Made by a program: the position numbers and the translations under genes. From contig NC_088322.1 in the NCBI RefSeq assembly GCF_910592395.1, forward strand, positions 5,825,431-5,889,430: a DNA stretch of 64,000 nt. Reading direction: 5' to 3'. Of this stretch, positions 58,827-64,000 are shown one piece after another (the first letter of the stretch is position 1; the number at the start of each line of letters is the position of its first letter). The notes below the pieces were generated by a model. The model did not search any database. It was not told the DNA's origin and worked only from the letters and a program-made list of their open reading frames with translations. The stretch is from Lineus longissimus. Its lineage: Eukaryota > Nemertea > Pilidiophora > Heteronemertea > Lineidae.

Positions 58827-58978
58827 TAAGGAAATATCTATTGGTACACGCCCAAAGTATTCATACGTTCTTGAAGTACTTACCGAGTGGGTTCTATGCA
58901 TCCCGAGTTCTATGCGACTCGTGGGTCCAAGTGTCCCTAAATCGAAATGGTTCAATGTACCCTGTGGGGGAATAAAAA

Positions 58979-59649
58979 TATAACCTACTTTCCAATCCAT
59001 TTGCTAGAATTTCTAGTCTTTTTACCTCGTCTCCACAGGGGGTACGCATGGTTCGTCTGGGGAAAAGGTTGGGTTGGAGATCAGGAGCTTTCATTACTCC
59101 ACATGCGCAGTGAGCCCGTCGGTTTTGGTGAAATGCATGTCAAGTTCTTCACGATGTATGTTGAACTACAGCATCATTCGAAAAAGTATAAGTTTCATGA
59201 AAACCATGTTTCAAAAAAGATAAAAACTATGTTTTTTTCCATATAACCTAGTTTGATGGAAGAAAACCATGTTTTCAAAGTCGAGAAGGATCTTCCGAGA
59301 TCCGAAATCTGAAATCCGAAATCCGATATCCGATATCCGATATCTGAATTATCCAATCAGCGGCGGCGTTACAAGACGTTGACGCAACTAGCCAATGAAG
59401 GCAGGCGTATCAATCGTTACACTTGATGGCATTGATCGAGGCTCACAAGTACCCTCTAGCGCAGGTGTAAGACTTCCATCTTGAAAAGAAGTACATATCC
59501 CTGCGTTTTGGGAAGAATTTCTTCCATTTGTGAAGAGGTTGCGGATCACTTCTCGTTCAACAGTGTGCGTGCGTGCTAAATAGGTCGTTGAAATTTGGAT
59601 ATTTGGAGCTCTGAAAAGCATATTCTGATCGGTTTTTCGTAATAAATAA
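58979..59649. other. Spacer before the Ty3/Gypsy element
   Basis: No gene recognised. Small tandem of ATCCGATATC near 59310-59345. Confidence 0.4.
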
Positions 59650-59947
59650 TGTGCTAAGACTTGTGAATGTTAAACACATGTACACTTGCAGCGGCTGTAG
59701 ATGTCAATTACATGAGATTATTGAATTGGTCCATCGAATCCACTCAGGTTTGTTTACAATCTGCTTTTAAGATGGCCGGTGTATCATATCTGGGACGCCA
59801 GAACAGCACGTGTTGGTGCTGCCCTCTGGCAATACGTTGTGACACCAGTTTGGTGAGCTGGTAAAAAAAAGTAGTACCGTTTTGTGAACTCAAAACACGT
59901 GTGATTTCCCTTTTGTTGCGAGGCCCAAAGCTGGGAAATACCGCACA
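59650..59947 (+). mobile_element. Putative 5' LTR of the Ty3/Gypsy element
   Basis: It starts TGTGC and ends GCACA, perfect inverted termini. It is followed after two bases by TGGCGACCCTCGGC, a TGG-starting primer-binding-site candidate at 59950. The 3' LTR lies outside the window, so the boundaries are inferred from these motifs only. Confidence 0.45.
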
Positions 59948-59949
59948 TC

Positions 59950-59967
59950 TGGCGACCCTCGGCTTAA
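59950..59967 (+). other. Putative tRNA primer-binding site
   Basis: TGGCGACCCTCGGC is the expected start of a sequence complementary to a tRNA 3' end (CCA tail). The exact tRNA is not determined. Confidence 0.4.
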
Positions 59968-60171
59968 ACTCGACCTGGATGATGATAATAATGAATTTCA
60001 CCTGAACGATTTCGATATTTATAGGCCCCTACATTTTCTAGGTGGCTGGAACTTTGTCTTTGAAATGGATGTCCTCACGCAGCGTCCTATGTAGTATGTT
60101 ATACGATACACATACATGCTCTGGCTATGTGTAATGTACAGTGATTGCGATAACATGACGCTGTGTCTACC

Positions 60172-60807
60172 ATGCATGTGCTCGTAGTAGGACATTCGTT
60201 TGTTCGCCGCTACAAGGAATATATGATTAACTTTCATGGTTTGCCTCGGTGGGTAGGCACTTCTTTTAACTTTGGTCCTTATCTTGGAGTTCCCCGAGAG
60301 TATGTTCAAATTTGTGGCCGTGGTGGTTTAAAGATCGACTCTGAAGGGCGTGCATTTATTCGTACATTTATAGTGGCCAAACCTCCGGACCTTGTTGTTA
60401 TTGAACTGGGTACTAACGATTTGGTAGACGCCCACAATTTTTCACCTGAATATCTGGCCAGGCAACTAGTGGAATTTGCTCAGGAATTGGTCGATGTGTA
60501 TCGTGTATCAGCAGTGGTCTTGTGTTTGGTAGTGGATAGACGGCAATCTCGACGTGGTCTTCACGTTGCACCAGATTTTTCTCAGAGGAGGGAACGCTTC
60601 AATTTTGCAGTCCGGTCAGCCCTCGCTGACAATCGTCGTATCATTCCGTTTAAACACGATCGCTCGGTGTTGGTTAATCTACAGGACCGGCTGTCGGGTG
60701 ATGCCATTCATTTCACGTCTCAGGAGGGACTATCCCTGTATAACTTCAGCATGCGGCAAGCTGTGCTTCTCGGGATGAGGCGAGTGAGACGACTACAGCA
60801 CAACTAA
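60172..60807 (+). CDS. SGNH/GDSL-type esterase ORF inside the retroelement
   Basis: The ORF has 211 residues from ATG 60172 (an upstream GTG at 60163 is possible). SGNH blocks are visible: VLVVGHSFVRR with Ser9, ICGRGG with Gly51-52, ELGTNDL with Asn82, and GDAIHFTSQEG with Asp177 and His180. All four catalytic positions are present, though GDS is GHS. SGNH hydrolases cleave acyl esters. Here the ORF lies between the putative primer-binding site and gag of a Ty3/Gypsy element in the same direction, so it is probably part of the element. Some LINE ORF1 proteins carry an SGNH domain, but this placement in a Ty3 element is less familiar to me. Confidence 0.75.
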   Translation: MHVLVVGHSFVRRYKEYMINFHGLPRWVGTSFNFGPYLGVPREYVQICGRGGLKIDSEGRAFIRTFIVAKPPDLVVIELGTNDLVDAHNFSPEYLARQLVEFAQELVDVYRVSAVVLCLVVDRRQSRRGLHVAPDFSQRRERFNFAVRSALADNRRIIPFKHDRSVLVNLQDRLSGDAIHFTSQEGLSLYNFSMRQAVLLGMRRVRRLQHN

Positions 60808-61261
60808 TGACTGATGGAGCTGCATCGATACTGATATTTCATCATTGTGGACTGGTTTGGTTTGATTGATAATATTTGAAGTCATTTTGAACATTTTCTG
60901 CATCCGTTGTAAATTTGAAGAAATTCATGAAAGTATTCTTATTATTTTTGTTTAGAAAGTGACATTGGAATGAACCACTTAAGTAAGAACTAAATTTTTA
61001 CACAGCTCGATAATATTTTTGCATTGTCATATTACGGTACAACCAGCTATATTTTCTTCTTCAGGGAATGATCATGGTTGTGTGTACGGTGTATTGTGGA
61101 TGGTGGTAAGAGTATTATGAATGTAAGGTTGTGATACTGGTAAATGACTGGGCTGCATGTCTGCCTGCCGACATCTGTTACAGTTGCACAGGTAGGCTCT
61201 TATTTTGTTTATCATTAGACTGTGTGTGTTGCAGACTTGGGTCTGATAATATAGCACAACC
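60808..61261 (+). other. Spacer between the esterase ORF and gag
   Basis: About 450 bp of AT-rich DNA with no ORF of note. If the element is one transcript, gag may need splicing, reinitiation or an internal start. None can be shown here. Confidence 0.4.
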
Positions 61262-62788
61262 ATGGCAGATCAAGATGGCGAGGATGTAGAGGTGTACGAG
61301 GATGTGCAGGAGGATGTACCGGCTATGCAGGAGGGTATGCGACTACGACATCGACAGCTTCCTGGCGTGGTTCCTGTGATACAGCGACAGCGGGATCTCA
61401 ATGGTGAGGATGGACCTAGGATGATTGCTCCACCTGCTTTAGGGCTGTTGGGAACTATAAGGAAGAAACTGGTAGATGTTTTTTCGGCCCTTTCAGTGAG
61501 TATAGCAGCAATAGGGAACAGGACATCCTATGAACAGGTACCCATGGAGGAGACCTATGCAGCTGCACCTTACCAGCGAACGTCAACACCTCGGAGCGAC
61601 GCAGCAGCTGGTAACATGTATACCGGCTATGCACAATTGCCACCAGTTTTTCAGTCACACTCTGCAGACAACCCTGTTTCCGTAGCGACGGTACCTACTC
61701 CACAGACAGCATCACATGTTACCTTTGCTGATGTACATCAGAGTAAAGAGCATTTTCGACAGTTACCTCAGGCCGTACCTCGACAGGATGAGTTAACTGC
61801 ATCGCCATCACTTCAACCCCACCCAGTCGCAATGACTCCCACTCGCCCATCTACTACAATGCCAGTATTAGATAACTTCTATGATGCTGTGGACACCACT
61901 GCCCCACCACCTGTGGTAAATAATTATTCTAATTGTTCTTTTGGCAGCAAGGATGAATCGTTTGTTAAAAGGCGACGCCCAAAAATTCCTGCTTTTGATG
62001 ACACGAAAACTGATTTTGAGGCCTACATTGCCAATTTTAATGCTATTACCGTGGCTTGGACCAAGGAGGAAAAATTGACCGGCCTCCGTGAGAAACTTGA
62101 AGGCAAGGCTGCCAAGGTTCTAGCCAACATGGACTTACAAGGCATACAGGTGACATTTGACTCCCTTGTCAAGGCTCTTGAGAAGCATTATGTCGGGGAA
62201 CGTTCCCTGTGGATGACAAAACTTCGCGATACGAGGAGAGAGGAAGGGGAGACTCTGGACGACCTCTCTTTTAGGCTAAGTCTTTATTCCAAGCGTGCAT
62301 ACGGCACCCTTAAACCAGATCTTGGTTTGGAATTCTACCTGGCTCTGCGCGACACCCCCTTAGGTGATAAGCTATATGCCTACAAAGACAGACCCCTCGC
62401 TGAAATTTTGGACCATGCAAAGTCTTATGAGAGTCACTTACTCTCTACCAATCAGTCGGTGTCTTCTGTTCCAGCTGACACTCCGGTTGTTGCGGCTTTG
62501 GGCCCAGACGCTAACAACAATGGACCGAAGGCGTCGTATCCATCTCGAAATGGAGAGAATTTCCCGTCTCGTGGTCGCGGACGTGGTCGTGGGGCTGGCA
62601 GAGGCCGATACAACCAGAATGATCGCCGGTTTTCTTCAGATGAGCGACGATGCAATATCTGCAACTCTGCAGATCATCTGTGGCGGGAATGCCCGTATGT
62701 AAAGCGCCACATGGATGCACAGATCAGAGCTGCTAGAGATGTTGGTCAGCCTTCAGGAACAGATGTGACTACGTCGTCAAACCAGTAG
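61262..62788 (+). CDS. Ty3/Gypsy gag polyprotein
   Basis: The 508-residue ORF starts MADQDGEDVEVYEDV. The acidic N-terminus is followed by a Pro/Thr-rich region. The gag core begins at KIPAFDDTKTDFEAYIANF (near 238) and includes EKLTGLREKLEGKAAKV and LEKHYVGERSLW. A Gly/Arg tract (RGRGRGRGAGRGR) and one CCHC knuckle, CNICNSADHLWREC (464-477), follow. This would form the capsid/nucleocapsid of the particle. No internal stop. It ends TAG at 62786, where pol continues in the -1 frame. Confidence 0.9.
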   Translation: MADQDGEDVEVYEDVQEDVPAMQEGMRLRHRQLPGVVPVIQRQRDLNGEDGPRMIAPPALGLLGTIRKKLVDVFSALSVSIAAIGNRTSYEQVPMEETYAAAPYQRTSTPRSDAAAGNMYTGYAQLPPVFQSHSADNPVSVATVPTPQTASHVTFADVHQSKEHFRQLPQAVPRQDELTASPSLQPHPVAMTPTRPSTTMPVLDNFYDAVDTTAPPPVVNNYSNCSFGSKDESFVKRRRPKIPAFDDTKTDFEAYIANFNAITVAWTKEEKLTGLREKLEGKAAKVLANMDLQGIQVTFDSLVKALEKHYVGERSLWMTKLRDTRREEGETLDDLSFRLSLYSKRAYGTLKPDLGLEFYLALRDTPLGDKLYAYKDRPLAEILDHAKSYESHLLSTNQSVSSVPADTPVVAALGPDANNNGPKASYPSRNGENFPSRGRGRGRGAGRGRYNQNDRRFSSDERRCNICNSADHLWRECPYVKRHMDAQIRAARDVGQPSGTDVTTSSNQ

Positions 62789-64000
62789 GCCATGTCCCTG
62801 ATCCGGAAGCACCAGGGCATGGCCGTCCAACTCGAAATGTTGCTTCTTTTGGTTCCAATCTTTATAGAGCATATTTGACTACATATCTGAATGGCCTACC
62901 TACTTGTTTTTTGTTGGACACTGGCTCAGTGTCGACTTTCCTTTCGTCGCGGACCTATTTCAAGATACCCCGGAAATACAGACCACCACTTACAGGTTGC
63001 GATGAGGCTGTAACTATGGCAGATGGTAAATCAACTATGAGGATTCGGGGAAAGGTTTCCATGCCAGTTCGGATACACGATATGAAGTTTACTTTCGCCA
63101 TGACAGTAGTGGATATGGATTGTATGGACGGAATATGGGGCACAGATTTCATGTCAAGATTCAATTGTGATCTGAAGTTTGGTAGTGGCACTTATGTTTT
63201 TAATGGAAAGGAATATCCCATAAATGACGTCAAACACAACTTACTACCTCATTCGGTTTGTCTTCTTAGGCCTGTTACTTTATCTCCGGGTGCTGAGATT
63301 GTCTTATCAGCAAAGTTAAATAGTCCTTTCCGTGCAAAACAGGAGGTAGTAGTGGAACCAAGCATATATTTTGTGCAGGAGCATAACATCTTGCCTGCCA
63401 AATCTGTAACTGTACAATCTAGGAAACAGCGGCATACACCTATCCAACTTTTCAATCCTACGGCGGAAACGATTACCTTACCAAAGGGAGTGCTACTTGG
63501 CTATGCTTTTCCGGCAGCAGTGGCTGAGGCAGATCAACATTCCGAAAATTTGGAACATGTTATGGGAATGGAATCTGAGACGACTTCATCAGAATCTACT
63601 CCCCAGAGCTCCATGGATTGTTTTTCCGTGAGAACTCTGGAGGAGCTAGAAGAGGATATGCCTGAACATCTGATTGATCTGTATAAGAAATCAAGTGCTT
63701 CTTTGGATGTGGAACAAAAACACCAGTTAGCGTCACTTCTTCTGAGGTATGGCCCTACTTTTTCTTCATCACCAACTGATATTGGATCTACGGATATAGT
63801 GAGTCATGAGATAGATACTGGGGATGCACGGCCTTTTCGACTGCCGCTCCGAAGGCAAGGTTACCAGAAGGAAAGAGAAATCCGAGCTGCGGTTCAGGAC
63901 GGCTTACAGAGAGATGTTATGGAGGAAGCCAATGGCCCATGGGCGAGTGCCCCTGTTATTGTAAGGAAGAAGGACGGGACGAGTAGATTCTGTGTTGACT
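62737..64000 (+). CDS. Ty3/Gypsy pol, 5' part (protease and start of reverse transcriptase)
   Basis: It is open in the -1 frame relative to gag from after a TAG near 62735 and runs off the window. The protease has the active-site triad in CFLLDTGSVSTFL and the GIWGTDFM motif. About 300 residues later comes the first reverse transcriptase block, GPWASAPVIVRKKDGTSRFC. There is no stop from 62788 to 64000. It overlaps gag by about 50 bases, so a -1 frameshift is expected. No canonical XXXYYYZ heptamer is obvious; GTCAAAC at the overlap is only a weak candidate. Confidence 0.9.

Larger units (their letters stand above)
56924..58978. repeat. Segmental duplication copy 2 (PAN exon only)
   Basis: It corresponds to 51012-54135 without the transposon. 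There is no LamG exon or signal exon next to it, so the copy is partial. Confidence 0.8.

Overview
The window looks like nuclear DNA of an animal, most likely a marine invertebrate. Genes are split by GT-AG introns whose reading phases can be checked. Intergenic and intronic DNA is filled with LINEs, a Ty3/Gypsy element, DNA transposons, MITE-like elements, minisatellites and segmental duplications. Secreted LamG-PAN proteins, a serine beta-lactamase-like C-terminus of the kind expanded in marine invertebrates, and a repeat beginning AACAAGAGGCCCAAGGGCCT (familiar from mollusc genomes) make a lophotrochozoan such as a mollusc my best guess. The species cannot be fixed from the sequence.

Layout. 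(1) 1.2-11.2 kb, minus strand: a gene of about 11 exons for a long coiled-coil protein with a basic N-terminus. Its first intron holds a plus-strand C2H2-like ORF and nested inverted-repeat elements. (2) 11.9-50.7 kb: a degenerating tandem array of a plus-strand cassette. The cassette order is signal-peptide exon, minisatellite, hairpin repeat, LamG exon, PAN/apple exon, spacer repeat, and a beta-lactamase-like C-terminal exon. A fragmentary unit (11.9-13.8 and 16.3-17.1 kb) is followed by unit A (17.3-28.5 kb), unit B (29.8-44.6 kb) and unit C (46.4-50.7 kb). Only unit B keeps an intact LamG-PAN reading frame. Unit A has a LamG frameshift and a nonsense codon in the lactamase-like exon. Unit C has lost the front of LamG but keeps an intact lactamase-like exon. 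Units are broken up by three related minus-strand LINE copies, a CR1 LINE, a solo LTR that itself carries a Mutator-like MITE, a foldback minisatellite and a 3.1 kb insertion.

(3) 51.0-59.0 kb: a complete minus-strand LamG-PAN gene of three exons with matching phases (53735-55847), and a partial duplicate carrying only the PAN exon (about 58.6-58.8 kb). A pogo/Tigger-like transposon with 77-bp TIRs sits in one duplicate and its empty site is preserved in the other. A composite repeat with a tRNA-like segment sits in the second duplicate. (4) 59.6-64.0 kb: the 5' part of an apparently intact Ty3/Gypsy retrotransposon: putative LTR, PBS, an SGNH-hydrolase ORF, gag, and the start of pol in the -1 frame, which runs off the window.

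How it fits together. The LamG-PAN proteins are predicted to be secreted lectin-like modules, and array duplication with transposon insertion explains most of the remaining sequence. The SGNH-esterase ORF placed between LTR and gag, and the multi-scale nested repeats, are the least ordinary features.
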